DNA from: Prorocentrum cordatum
Taxonomy: Eukaryota; Sar; Dinophyceae; Prorocentrales; Prorocentraceae
Reading direction: 5' to 3'
Assembly (NCBI GenBank): GCA_963575745.1
Contig: CAUYUJ010001414.1
Span: 243,270-288,269, forward strand
DNA length: 45,000 nucleotides
Of the stretch, positions 20,394 to 29,803 are shown piece after piece (the stretch's first letter is position 1; every line of letters begins with the position of its first letter). The notes beneath the pieces are model-generated. The model saw nothing but the letters and a program-made list of their open reading frames with translations. It had not been told where the DNA came from and did not search any database. The translations under genes and the position numbers were made by a program.

Positions 20394-20587
20394 GTACGCG
20401 CGCATCAACACGCTGGCGCACGGGGTCACGTGGGGGCACGTCCGGCGGGAGCTGGATCGGACAGGGCATGTTTGGTGGCGCCCCAGCGCCAAGGAGAAGC
20501 AGACCGTGGCTGGCACCACGCTCAACCCGGAGGTGCCGAAGGGGGCAGGCAGCAACGTGTATTTCCGGGACATGCATGTGGAGGATC
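20394..20587 (+). CDS. NSUN5: NSUN5-like methyltransferase, exon b
   Basis: Acceptor TGATGCAG then 64 complete codons reading YARINTLAHGVTWGHVRREL, a middle linker, and VYFRDMHVED. RINTL is the conserved start of the NSUN5/Rcm1 core, where most relatives have RVNTL. The frame meets a stop at 20,593, so it must splice. GAGGATC at 20,581-20,587 recurs at 20,774-20,780, and joining through it gives HVED-LLVF, matching the family pattern of a DLLVFP-like strand before the DLHxH motif. The intron is GA-AG if cut before GATC. Confidence 0.8.
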
Positions 20588-20780
20588 CTCGGTAGCAATT
20601 CGTGGGAGCCGTGTACACCCTCGCAGATCCGTCTTTGGTGTGCACTAGCGTCGACCCAGCGTCTGGCAACACCTGAGGTAGCGCCGGTTTCGCATCGATC
20701 AGCGTCGACCAGCGTCGATCCGCAAGAGCTAACAGGATGGTGCGGGAGGCTCCCATGAGTTTCTGCCACCGGCGAGGATC
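20588..20780 (+). mobile_element. 193-bp intron with terminal inverted repeats
   Basis: The left end CGGTAGCAATTCGTGGGAGCC (20,590-20,610) and right end GGCTCCCATGAGTTTCTGCC-ACCG (20,748-20,771) are imperfect inverted repeats. It is flanked by the 7-bp direct repeat GAGGATC. It has no other obvious copy in this window. The structure suggests an inserted element serving as an intron. Confidence 0.7.
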
Positions 20781-20830
20781 TACTGGTCTTCTGCCCCATT
20801 CGAGGAGGGGCAGAAGTGGCACGAGCATGA
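20781..20830 (+). CDS. NSUN5: NSUN5-like methyltransferase, exon c, with a frame slip
   Basis: After the join the frame reads LLVFCP, then a one-base shift is needed to read FEEGQKWHEHD. WHEHD corresponds to the DLHEHP-type motif of the family and joins to exon d as HEHD-IEMFGSGTLIFQQ. The shift falls at TGCCCCATT (20,802-20,810): one C fewer would restore the frame. The cause may be a sequencing slip in the C-run, a real disabling mutation, or a misread border. The exon ends CATGA, followed by a GA-AG intron of 8.7 kb. Confidence 0.6.
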
Positions 20831-20992
20831 TGAGCTTTCGGAGGTCCGCCCAGACTTCTCGCATCGGCGCCGGAGCCCCCCTCACTGGCGCGCTGGGGGC
20901 GCCGCCAGGGGCGGCGCTGGAGGCGCCACCAGGGGGGGGGGGGCGGCGCCGGCCTGGGAGCAAATCCGCGCGGGCCTCCGAAGGCCTGGGTT
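20831..20992 (+). mobile_element. Family 5 palindromic element at the start of the 8.7-kb intron
   Basis: AGCTTTCGGAGGTCCGCCCA at the left, GGCGCTGGAGGCGCC in the centre, CCGCGCGGGCCTCCGAAGGC at the right. The left end abuts exon c within a few bases, so this element may be the original insertion that made the intron. Confidence 0.75.
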
Positions 20993-21248
20993 TGTGCTGT
21001 CCTTCTGTTCCTCTGCCCCATGGGCCAGTCGCAGACCTCGGACATCTCCAGGCCTCCCAAATGGGTTCGAAGTACAGCCGGACCGAGGCATGAGATCGAG
21101 GTCGGTTCGGGGAGGCTGCCCAAGTGTCCTGCATGGCTGTTGGATATTATTGTGTATCCTGGGGAGGGACCCCCTGGATGTTCTGTCTGTTTTGGCAGGC
21201 GGAGGGTTCCATATTCTTGAGCCATGTTTTTGTGTCCCAGGTCCGACT

Positions 21249-21440
21249 GTAGATAGGGTCGAAGGATCGCGCCGCATCGTGGATGCATCGGTGATGCGGG
21301 TCGAGGTGGAGCTCAACTTTCTCCACGTCGACGTCGACGATGCATCGCCGATGCATCGTCGATGCATCGCCGATGCATCGTCGACGCGACGCGATCCCTC
21401 GGCCCCATCCAACCCGACCCCATCTGGAAGGCCTCTGGAC
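21249..21440 (+). mobile_element. Family 1 TIR element
   Basis: AGATAGGGTCGAAGGATCGC, core with four GATGCATCG palindromes and CTCCACGTCGACGTCGACG, right end CCGACCCCATCTGGAAGGCC-TCT. Complete copy. Confidence 0.85.
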
Positions 21441-21537
21441 CGCGGGGGGCGACAGCTGTACGTAGCCGCTGCCCCCTGCCAGGCTCAGCCTGGGCCCAGC
21501 GCTGTGCAGCTTCGGAGAAGAAAGCCCCGGAGGGAGA

Positions 21538-21730
21538 GAAACACACAGACACAATGGATCGTCGATTCCCCCGAAAACATGGGAAACCATGGGAAGTGGT
21601 GGGGGGGGGAAGACGAACACCCAGGAAATAGGGGGAGGTATGGGGAATCCTTGTTAGTTTTTGTGTGTGTGTGTGTGTGTATGTGTGTGTGTGTGTGTGT
21701 GTTTGTCTGTGTGTCCCAGGGGCCCCTTTC
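21538..21730 (+). mobile_element. Family 3 element with (TG)n
   Basis: CACACAGACACAATGGATCG, CGAAAACATGGGAAACCATG, AACACCCAGGAAATAGGGGG, then a TG microsatellite (21,661-21,713) before GTCCCAGGGGCCCCTTTC. Confidence 0.8.
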
Positions 21731-21751
21731 AAAAGCACGGCACAAGCATAG

Positions 21752-21872
21752 TCCTTCGGAGTTCTCCGCGCATGCCTTGGATCTGCGCCGGGCGCCCCCC
21801 GGCGGGGTCGCCAGGCGCCGCCCCTGGCGTGCGCGCCGAGCCCAAGCGTGCGCGCGGACCTCCGACGACAGG
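21752..21872 (+). mobile_element. Family 5 palindromic element
   Basis: CGGAGTTCTCCGCGCATGCC-TTGGATCTGCGCC at the left and CGTGCGCGCGGACCTCCGA at the right around GGCGCCGCCCCTGGCG. Confidence 0.7.
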
Positions 21873-22190
21873 TTCTGTGCATGCAGTGTTTCTCATGACT
21901 CTCTCTCTCTCTCTCCCCTTTATCCGTAAGGGCGTCGCCCCCTGCCGCCGGCCCCCTCTCTCGGAGAATGGGCCATGGAAGAGCTAAGTCATGAGGCCTT
22001 GGCGCTGTCGTGAAGCAGTATCGAAACTTCATGCGAAGCCGATTCGCAATCAGCAAAACCAACTGATCACAAGAGGGGTTACCACACCTGGCGATTGGTA
22101 AGACGTGTATGGTTTACGGGCTTGGTTACCACACCTTGCGATTAAAGGGCCGAGGGAGTTCTCGCAGTTTGGGTTACCACGCCTTGCGAT

Positions 22191-22840
22191 ACCACCGAAT
22201 TTCAGAAATGTGGCAAATCCCGTGTTTTTGGACCCTGGATCTGCGTGAGGGGTGGCACCGAATTTCAGAAATGTGGCAAATCCCATGTGTTTTTGGACCC
22301 TGACCCCGCGGATCTGCGTGAGGGGTGGCACCGAATTTCAGAAATGTGGCAAATCCCCTGTGTTTTTGGACCCTGACCCCGCGGATCTGCGTGAGGGGTG
22401 GCACCGAATTTCAGAAATGTGGCAAATCCCATGTGTTTTTGGACCCTGACCCCGCGGATCTGCGTGAGGGGTGGCACCGAATTTCAGAAATGTGGCAAAT
22501 CCCATGTGTTTTTGGACCCTGACCCCGCGGATCTGCGTGAGGGGTGGCACCGAATTTCAGAAATGTGGCAAATCCCATGTGTTTTTGACCCTGACCCCGC
22601 GGATCTGCGTGAGGGGTGGCACCGAATTTCAGAAATGTGGCAAATCCCATGTGTTTTTGGACCCTGACCCCGCGGATCTGCGTGAGGGGTGGCACCGAAT
22701 TTCAGAAATGTGACAAATCCCATGTGTTTTTGGACCCTGACCCAGCGGATCTGCGTGAGGGGTGGCACCGAATTTCAGAAATGTGGCAAATCCCATGTGT
22801 TTTTGGATCCTGACCCCGCGGATCTGCGTGAGGGGTGTCG
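22191..22840 (+). repeat. 73-bp satellite array, about nine copies
   Basis: Nearly identical units beginning CACCGAATTTCAGAAATGTG and containing TGTGTTTTTGGACCCTGACC and GGATCTGCGTGAGGGGTGG. Unit starts are spaced 73 bp (for example 22,325, 22,398 and 22,471); one unit (about 22,587) has lost a G. The first unit is shorter. Upstream, 22,081-22,200 has three diverged copies of GGTTACCACACCTTGCGAT. Reading frames through it are a by-product. Confidence 0.95.
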
Positions 22841-23068
22841 ATTTCGAGCCCCCCCAGCAATTCAGACAACGCGCCCAGGGGGTGCCAAAACTTTGGTTTG
22901 GGCCTCCCCCCCCCTCGCGCGGTCAATCAACTAGTTACAGCAACCAGCTATAAGCAGAACTGTAACACTGGAAACTACAAACTACAACTGGTACTGGAAA
23001 CTGCGAACCCCGCTCCTCGCAGCCTGGTGGCCCCACAAGGCGGCCGGCGGATTTGTTTTTTTTTTTGT

Positions 23069-23112
23069 TCTCTCTCTCTCTCTCTCCCTCTCTCTCTCCC
23101 TCTCTCTCTCTG
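23069..23112. repeat. (CT)n microsatellite 5' of the LINE ORF
   Basis: TCTCTC with CCC interruptions, ending GTTCCAG. It resembles the terminal CT tract of the same element. Confidence 0.9.
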
Positions 23113-23177
23113 TTCCAGCTGATGCTGCTCATCACGGCAGTGACGGGGCGGGCGCGCCGCCGCAGGACGGACCAGCG

Positions 23178-23477
23178 GTGTCGCGTGCGCAGTATTCGCG
23201 CGCGCGCTGCGCCGCTGCCGCGCCGCGCTGCCGCCGCTGGTTTGCTTTTGCTCTTGCGCTCGGCAGGATGGATCGAGGAGTCGCCTCCCTCTCCCCCTGC
23301 TGCCGTCTCACCTTTCCTCCCTCCGTCCCCCACGGTACAGGAGTGAGGAGGTTTTTTCGAGGCAGTTTTGCCGATGTTTATGAACCCCCCCGGCGCAGCG
23401 TCGACCATGCCTTGCCTACACTTTTGGCCCGACGGCGGCTTCAGCCCCGTCCAAGCAAATCTGCTGTGACGCCATGA
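23178..23477 (+). CDS. Possible LINE ORF1 or leader ORF
   Basis: A 99-codon frame rich in Arg, Ala and Pro whose TGA overlaps the ATG of the main ORF as ATGA (23,474-23,477). No nucleic-acid-binding domain is recognised. The overlap is the arrangement used for stop-start reinitiation in some LINEs, but a frame of this length in GC-rich DNA could be chance. Confidence 0.25.
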   Translation: MSRAQYSRARCAAAAPRCRRWFAFALALGRMDRGVASLSPCCRLTFPPSVPHGTGVRRFFRGSFADVYEPPRRSVDHALPTLLARRRLQPRPSKSAVTP

Positions 23478-26400
23478 GCTCCTACTGTGGCCAAGCCTCC
23501 TACCTGGGTGACGGCCAGGCCGCCCTCCACCGTGCGGGGCGTGCTAACCCCAGCTCCACCGACGGAGATGGGCCAGGTCGCTCCATCCACCTCGTCAGCC
23601 TCAACATCACGAGTCTTCCAGCGAACTGGCCAACCATTACCGCCCTAGGTGTCGACCACAACGCCGCAGTCATAGCGCTGCAGGAGACCCGTCATGCCAA
23701 GCCTACCAGGCAAGCCATCGCCACCAACGCCGCCAATCCACACCACGGAGGATACCAGGCCAGTCTGGGACCTGACCTGGACCTGGCGCGTGCCCAGCGC
23801 AAAGCTGCTCACGGTGGCACGGACCACACGGTCGAGGGCAACACCGGCGCCTCGGGCGGGGTTGCCATCCTCTCTAAGGACGCCATCGTCGACTCCACCG
23901 TCGACGACATTGCGACCTGTATCGCCACCCTCAAGGCCAAGAAACGATGGCACGAGGCCTTCCTCCCGCTCTGCACCCAGCACCGCCGCAGGCGGCGACG
24001 AAACAACCACGGTCCCGCTGGGATCTACATTGCGAGCCTCTACGGGGTCGCTGGAGGGGACAGCACCGATATATTTCGGCTTGCTGATTGCGCCGCCGCG
24101 AGGGTCGGCTCAGCCCCGTATTTCATTTGTATGGACGCCAACACGAACATCGACGACAATCCACACCTGCTGCACATGATGCAGCACGGATGGTCCAACG
24201 TCGCTGAAGGCACACCAGACCACACCATGCACACATATGGCAATATCCCTGACTGGGACCGCGTCACCAAGTGCCCCCGCACTTCGCGCATCGACTATGT
24301 CATCGCCAACCAAGCTGCGCGATCCCTTGTCACCGACTTCTGCTATCTGCGTGACTTGCCAGCGAAGTCCCATGTTGGCCTGCAGGTCACACTCGACCTA
24401 AGCCGCCTCGATCACACGGCCCCACGCCTTTTGGCCCCCACGCCATACCCTCCAAACGACGGAGCTCATGAGGACCACGAACTCCAGGCACTAGGGACCC
24501 ACATCGCCGGACGATACCACGACCGCATGGAGCAGGCTGACGCACGCGACGATGTGGAACGCATGTTCGCCCTGGCAAACGAGGCCAGCCATGAGTACCA
24601 TCTCACCCGGCTGCGGGACCTGCCGCCCCCACCGCCAGACCACCCAAAAAAGAAGGCCCCTACCATGCACGGGCTCACACCCACGTTCGAGGAGCGACCC
24701 GCCGTCCCCCGCGCCTTTCCCACCTACGGAGCTTCCACGATTCACATGAACCGCCTTCGCAAGCTCCATCGGCAACTTTGCGAGCTTCGCTTCATCGGAC
24801 TGCACCATCATATAGACTGCCGTGCTATCCCGCCGCACCCGGCGCAACGCATCGACTGCACGTGGGCCGCGGCCCGCCTTCTCTGCCACAAGCTGCGCCC
24901 CACGGCCCTCCTGGCTTTTCCTGACGCCTGGACCCCCGACGTGCCAGCGCCACGCGGAGAGCAGCTCGATCGTCTGATCCAAAATCTAGACTCGGAGCTG
25001 GCGCGACGTGCAAACCGAGCCAAAGCTGAACGCATCAAGATCTGGTCTGAGGGCGTCCGCGAGCCAAGCGGGCGAAAGGCGGCCATATACGCACGGGCTG
25101 CCGACTGCTCGCCCACGGCGTATCTCCGCACGCCTACCACTCCCGACGATGCACAGCTCCACTGCGACATCACCGCCTTCAACCCTGACCAAGCTAGCAC
25201 GGACGACAGTGACGCCGACACCGACGCCGGCGGCTTCAGCCCCGGCGACGGTAGCTCGCCCGACACGGACAACGACGACGGCCCCATTCGTGGCCCACTA
25301 CCAGCCCAGGTTCCCGACGCCCTCCCCGCCAACGCTATCGTTGCCAACACCAAAGACATGCTCAAGCTCATGGTCGACACCTGGGAGCCCATCCTGGGCA
25401 CGTACCGCGCTCGCGCGGGCCATGACGCCGAAGCTATGCCGACGTGGGCGGACTTCTACGACGAATACCGCCAAGAGCTGCCTACGCCATCACCAGCAGC
25501 CCCCTTCCACCTTACCGACGACCAACTCATCCACTTCATTCGCGCCCGTTCACCGCGCCGCGCGGGGGGACTCGACGGCTGGACGACCAAGGAGGCAAAG
25601 GAGTTACCCGACGACATCCTTCGCCTCTTCGCCAGCGTCTTACGTGCTATGCAACGCACTGGCACCATCCCCGAGCCCCTCCTGCACGTGCCAAACCCGT
25701 GCCTCCGAAAAGGCCGAGGGGAACTCCCGACGGACCAACGGCTTCTCTCGGTTCTTTCCGTGTGGATGTATGCGTGGGAGGCGCCGGCCTACCGTAGCCT
25801 CACGACCTGGCGGCAAGGATGGACCCATGCCACGAGCTTCGGCGCCGTTCCCAAAGCCACCATTGGGGATGTCAGCACTTCTCTCGCCCTGCGCATCGAA
25901 CACGCCAGGACTTTACTCCTCCCCTTAGCTGGAGCAGCCCTTGACCGACAGAAGTGCTTCGACTACCTCATCACGGACATCTGTCTAAACCTTGCGCTGC
26001 ACGCGGGGTGCCCACAAGACATCGTTACTGTCCGCCGAAACTTCTACAGACACCACAAACGCTACATCCGCATGAACGGAGCGTACTCCAGGGACCTGGC
26101 CAGGACAAACGGTCACCTCCAGGGCAGCTCGTGGTCCCTGGATGACATCAAGCTGCTCATGTGCGTGTGGACAAAGAGGCAGCACCGATACGTTCCTCGA
26201 TCACTCAGCACTACCTTCGTTGACGACAGCAACTCCACTACCCACACCGCTCCTGAGCTGCAGAAATCTCTCGACGAAACCGCCAAGTTTGACCGATTCT
26301 CCGGTCAACGCATTCACCCTGGTAAAGTGGCAGGGTGGGCGCTCACCGATGAGCTGCACGCCGCCGTCACCCAGCTCACACTGGCGGATCGCCCCCTCCG

Positions 26401-28745
26401 AGTGGTCGATTCCTTCAAGCTCGTCGGGAGTTACATCAACGCCGAGGCAGCGCCGGCTCCAGCCGCGCTTAACCTCACGGCCACCGCAGACGCCCGTGTG
26501 CGGAGGGCGACTATCCGCCTGCCGCGCATTGGCAAGCTCCCGTCGCCGATGCTTATCAAGGCGCGGCACGCCCGATCCCTGGCCGCCAGCGTCTGCACCA
26601 CGGGCACCGACATCCAAGCACCATCAGGCCCAGCCAAGACTGCCTACAACCACGCCCTCAAGGCGGCTATCCGCCCCAAGGGGAACAAGTGGGTCGAGTT
26701 CTGGACTCTCATGGCCGTGTGCGTGCCGGGACACGCCCTTGAGATCGACGCCATCACGCAGCGTGAAGCATTCCTGTGCCTGCGGCGTCAGGTTAACCGC
26801 GACGTCACACTCTGCGGGCTCGCCAGAGACCTCCAACACCACGTCCAGACCCTGTTTGGTGGAGGACCCGTCGGGCGACTCGTCCAGTCGCTCCAGCAGC
26901 TCCGATGGACCTGGCCCACATTTGGCATCATGTACGATGACTGGGGCTGCCCGATCAGCTGGCTGAATCTACCCCAAAACGCCTTCCTGCACATGCTGCG
27001 GGCCTCACAACGCAGGGCATTTCTGCGGAAGATCAAGCCACGGCGACACGACCTTGGCTACCTCGCCTCGGTCAGACAGGGCCTTGACCTCTTCGCCAGC
27101 ACGTGGCTCGCGCGAACCAAAGGAGCAGCCAAATGCACTGCCTGGCAGCTGGCGCTCCTCCTGAACTACCTGTCGGGCGGGGACCACACCCAACAGCGAC
27201 GATCCCGATCCAACACGTCGGCAGACCCCAGCCCCATGTGCCGCTACTGCGACGAGGAAGAGGAAACTCAGGAGCACACTGTCCGCGACTGTAAGTGCTG
27301 GGCCCGAGAAAGAGTTCCTCTCACCACCCTCATCAGTGACGACCAGTGGGCCCGTCTTCCGCCGCACGCAAGACACTGCGGGCTCTTCGACGAAGACCCA
27401 GCCCTCCTCGACCTGCAGGCCGACCTCGCGAGGGACCCGCTGCCACAGCCCATCCCGCGGCCCCCCCCTGAGGGTGATCCTGCGGCTTCAGCCCAGGACA
27501 CCTACACCACCTACCTTGACAACGACACTGGATGGACATGGGTCTATGCTGCCACGGACGGTGCGTGCACCAACCAAGCCATCCCACTCCTAGCACGAGC
27601 GGGCTACGGCGTCTACTACGGCATCGACCACCGCATGAACTACAGTGCACGCGTTCACGGCCTAACGCAGAACGCCCAGGTTGCGGAGACCCTTGCCATC
27701 GTCCACCTTACGGCGTGTGCCGAACGGCCCGTGCACGTCTTCGTGGACAACCAGGCGGTGGTCGATGGGTTCCAAAGCATCATCGACGGACATCCAGCGC
27801 CGCAGGGCACGCACGCGGAGCTCTGGGCAATGATTCACCGATGTGTCATGGCCAAGCCCGACATGTTTCGCGTCGAAAAAGTCGCCAGCCACCTGGGAGA
27901 CCTGGGCATCGACCTTGGGCTCATCGGGCCCATCGCGGAGGAGTTCAACCGTCAGGCCGACGCCCTTGCCACAGCGGCGGCACGCACGCACAACCTCCCC
28001 GACGACATCGTTGAAGCTGCCAAAACACGACATCGCCAAGCGACCGTGCTTCACGGGGTCGCTGTCGCCATCTACGAGCGCAGACACCGTACTCTGCCGC
28101 TCCCACACCGCAGGGCTGGGTTTACAGCGGCTGAACTCAGCAAAATGGAACCGAACCCCCTGCTGTCGGACCAGGCACCACCCGCGGCTGGACCAGACAT
28201 CCCGCAGAACCCGGACGAGCTCTGGGCCGAGGCCCAACGGGCGATGTACGACGAACAGGAGGACGACCCGTTCGGCTTCGGCGGGGGACTAGACTTCCTG
28301 GACGACGGGCCAGCCAGCGCCAACCTTGCCCCGTCGGGCATCCGCACGACGCCCACCTCGACTCCGCCACCGAGAGCGGCACCGCACCCACATGATGACG
28401 TCGCTCACCTCCAAGACGCCGACGAGGACTTTTATGATCCCCTCGGATTGGGTGGCAGCATAGACGACGTCCCGCCGACACCCCACGCTGCCGACGATGC
28501 CGCTTCATCGAGTCGCCACCCGGTCACGCGGCCGACCTCTGAGCCCTCGCACGGCATCATGATTGGTCCCTCCGTGCCACCAACCCCGTCCCCCCACCAG
28601 CGCCAGCCCGCGGGGGCGGCTTCAGCCCCCCCGCAGGGCACTGAGCCAGTCAGGCCGTCGCGCCCCGTCCACGCTCCTACTGTTGCAGGCTGCGAGGCTG
28701 CGGCTCCTCCGTCCTCATGGGGCGTGGCCCCAGCGGCTTCAGCCC
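23435..28745 (+). repeat. Recurrent 13-mer GCGGCTTCAGCCC in the LINE (five copies)
   Basis: Exact copies start at 23,435 (just before the ORF), 25,230, 27,482, 28,616 and 28,733. Those within the ORF are read in two different frames, as GGFSP once and AASA three times, so the nucleotide sequence rather than the peptide is repeated. Confidence 0.9.
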
Positions 28746-29140
28746 TGGGACCGCGCGACACCCTCCAGTCGCCTCGCCGCGGCGACGGCCGCCAGCGCAC
28801 GGACCGCCGCACCGCGCTGGCCCACCACCTGGCCAGGCGCACCGATGACCTCGCCCCCGCCGCGAGGCCCGCGGCCGCGGGCACAGAGCAGCCGCCCCGC
28901 ACCGACCGCGAAGCCGAGCTGTCCCAGTCTACGGCCGCTCTCCAGCAGAGGTGCGCAGCTCTCGCCGCCGACCTTGCCGCTGCCCAAGCCCGTCAAGGCC
29001 CTTTGCTCCAGCGCCTCCACCGCGCCGGTCGTGCCTTCGCCGAGCTGCTTACACCCCCGCCCGATGGTGCTGCGCCGCCACTCACCCTCCATGCTATGCT
29101 GTCATCGCTCCGCGGCGCTCCGCCTGGAGCCCCGCGCTAA
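23474..29140 (+). CDS. LINE polyprotein: endonuclease, reverse transcriptase, zinc motif, RNase H
   Basis: The protein has 1,888 codons and would copy the element's RNA into a nicked genomic site. Endonuclease/exonuclease/phosphatase domain, residues about 35-310: SLNITSL, ALQETR with E71, GGVAIL, MDANTN with D221 and N223, RIDYVIAN with D274, and KSHVGL with H300. Reverse transcriptase, about 700-1,000: RRAGGLDGWT, motif A LDRQKCFDYL (D824, D830), motif B GHLQGSSWS (880-888), motif C TTFVDDSN (D917, D918). A zinc motif C-x2-C-x8-H-x4-C spans 1256-1273. RNase H, about 1,355-1,505: TDGAC (D1362), AETLA (E1405), VDNQAVV (D1425), ASHLGD (H1473), NRQADALA (D1496). All catalytic positions are present. 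The last 350 residues are Pro/Ala-rich. Motifs A and B depart from the usual SLDIxxAFD and GxPQGSPLS. The ATG at 23,474 is the first in frame. Confidence 0.92.
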   Translation: MSSYCGQASYLGDGQAALHRAGRANPSSTDGDGPGRSIHLVSLNITSLPANWPTITALGVDHNAAVIALQETRHAKPTRQAIATNAANPHHGGYQASLGPDLDLARAQRKAAHGGTDHTVEGNTGASGGVAILSKDAIVDSTVDDIATCIATLKAKKRWHEAFLPLCTQHRRRRRRNNHGPAGIYIASLYGVAGGDSTDIFRLADCAAARVGSAPYFICMDANTNIDDNPHLLHMMQHGWSNVAEGTPDHTMHTYGNIPDWDRVTKCPRTSRIDYVIANQAARSLVTDFCYLRDLPAKSHVGLQVTLDLSRLDHTAPRLLAPTPYPPNDGAHEDHELQALGTHIAGRYHDRMEQADARDDVERMFALANEASHEYHLTRLRDLPPPPPDHPKKKAPTMHGLTPTFEERPAVPRAFPTYGASTIHMNRLRKLHRQLCELRFIGLHHHIDCRAIPPHPAQRIDCTWAAARLLCHKLRPTALLAFPDAWTPDVPAPRGEQLDRLIQNLDSELARRANRAKAERIKIWSEGVREPSGRKAAIYARAADCSPTAYLRTPTTPDDAQLHCDITAFNPDQASTDDSDADTDAGGFSPGDGSSPDTDNDDGPIRGPLPAQVPDALPANAIVANTKDMLKLMVDTWEPILGTYRARAGHDAEAMPTWADFYDEYRQELPTPSPAAPFHLTDDQLIHFIRARSPRRAGGLDGWTTKEAKELPDDILRLFASVLRAMQRTGTIPEPLLHVPNPCLRKGRGELPTDQRLLSVLSVWMYAWEAPAYRSLTTWRQGWTHATSFGAVPKATIGDVSTSLALRIEHARTLLLPLAGAALDRQKCFDYLITDICLNLALHAGCPQDIVTVRRNFYRHHKRYIRMNGAYSRDLARTNGHLQGSSWSLDDIKLLMCVWTKRQHRYVPRSLSTTFVDDSNSTTHTAPELQKSLDETAKFDRFSGQRIHPGKVAGWALTDELHAAVTQLTLADRPLRVVDSFKLVGSYINAEAAPAPAALNLTATADARVRRATIRLPRIGKLPSPMLIKARHARSLAASVCTTGTDIQAPSGPAKTAYNHALKAAIRPKGNKWVEFWTLMAVCVPGHALEIDAITQREAFLCLRRQVNRDVTLCGLARDLQHHVQTLFGGGPVGRLVQSLQQLRWTWPTFGIMYDDWGCPISWLNLPQNAFLHMLRASQRRAFLRKIKPRRHDLGYLASVRQGLDLFASTWLARTKGAAKCTAWQLALLLNYLSGGDHTQQRRSRSNTSADPSPMCRYCDEEEETQEHTVRDCKCWARERVPLTTLISDDQWARLPPHARHCGLFDEDPALLDLQADLARDPLPQPIPRPPPEGDPAASAQDTYTTYLDNDTGWTWVYAATDGACTNQAIPLLARAGYGVYYGIDHRMNYSARVHGLTQNAQVAETLAIVHLTACAERPVHVFVDNQAVVDGFQSIIDGHPAPQGTHAELWAMIHRCVMAKPDMFRVEKVASHLGDLGIDLGLIGPIAEEFNRQADALATAAARTHNLPDDIVEAAKTRHRQATVLHGVAVAIYERRHRTLPLPHRRAGFTAAELSKMEPNPLLSDQAPPAAGPDIPQNPDELWAEAQRAMYDEQEDDPFGFGGGLDFLDDGPASANLAPSGIRTTPTSTPPPRAAPHPHDDVAHLQDADEDFYDPLGLGGSIDDVPPTPHAADDAASSSRHPVTRPTSEPSHGIMIGPSVPPTPSPHQRQPAGAASAPPQGTEPVRPSRPVHAPTVAGCEAAAPPSSWGVAPAASALGPRDTLQSPRRGDGRQRTDRRTALAHHLARRTDDLAPAARPAAAGTEQPPRTDREAELSQSTAALQQRCAALAADLAAAQARQGPLLQRLHRAGRAFAELLTPPPDGAAPPLTLHAMLSSLRGAPPGAPR

Positions 29141-29326
29141 TCTCCGCCATTCTGCCTGCCCGTGTGCACGCGTGGCCCCGCGTCCACGGTGTCAGGGCGT
29201 GGGGGCGGGGGGTGCCCCGTCCCTGCGCGCCGCGCTGCGGCCAAGCGCCCAACTGGCGGTCTGCCCCTTTTCGTCCGCTCTCACGTTCTCTCTTCAGTCT
29301 CTTCCGCCTCTCCTCTTTTATCTCTC

Positions 29327-29452
<126 letters not shown>

Positions 29453-29569
29453 CTATGTGCTTTCTATGCTTCCTGGCGAAGCGAGGGGGGGCTATCCACG
29501 GCGCCTGGGCCCAGAATGGGCCTGGCCAGGAGCAGTGGGCGTGCTGTGTGGAGACCTTGCCGCGCCCAG

Positions 29570-29782
29570 GACATCGAGATGTTCGGGTCGGGCACCCTGA
29601 TCTTCCAGCAGAAGGCGTCGCTGCTGCCCGCCTTGGCGCTAGCGCCGCCGCCCGGCGCCCACGTCGTGGACGCGTGCGCGGCGCCAGGCTCGAAGACGTC
29701 GCAGCTGGCGGCACTGATGAAGAACGACGGCACCGTCTTCGCCCTGGACCGCGACAAGCGGCGGCTGGATACCTTGGATCGG
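29570..29782 (+). CDS. NSUN5: NSUN5-like methyltransferase, exon d (SAM-binding motif I)
   Basis: Acceptor CGCGCCCAG, then DIEMFGSGTLIFQQKASLLP, PPGAHVVDACAAPGSKTSQL and GTVFALDRDKRRLDTL. DACAAPGSKT is motif I, the S-adenosylmethionine loop of RsmB/NOL1/NSUN rRNA methyltransferases; FALDRDKRR is the acidic strand that holds the ribose. The family adds a methyl group to carbon 5 of a conserved cytosine in large-subunit rRNA. The exon ends at TTGGATCGG; GGATCGG recurs at the start of exon e (33,638-33,644), so splicing gives RRLDTL-DRLMKQ, with a GA-AG intron of 3,862 bp. Confidence 0.92.
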
Positions 29783-29803
29783 GGAAGAGATACTGGCAGA
29801 ACT

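Noticed and set aside
20831-20850. Exon c continuing into DELSEVRPDFSH
   Set aside because: That sequence is the left end of a family 5 palindrome, and the NSUN5 pattern continues instead at 29,570.
22191-22840. CRISPR-like array
   Set aside because: Units repeat end to end every 73 bp with no variable spacers, and the genome is eukaryotic. It is a satellite.
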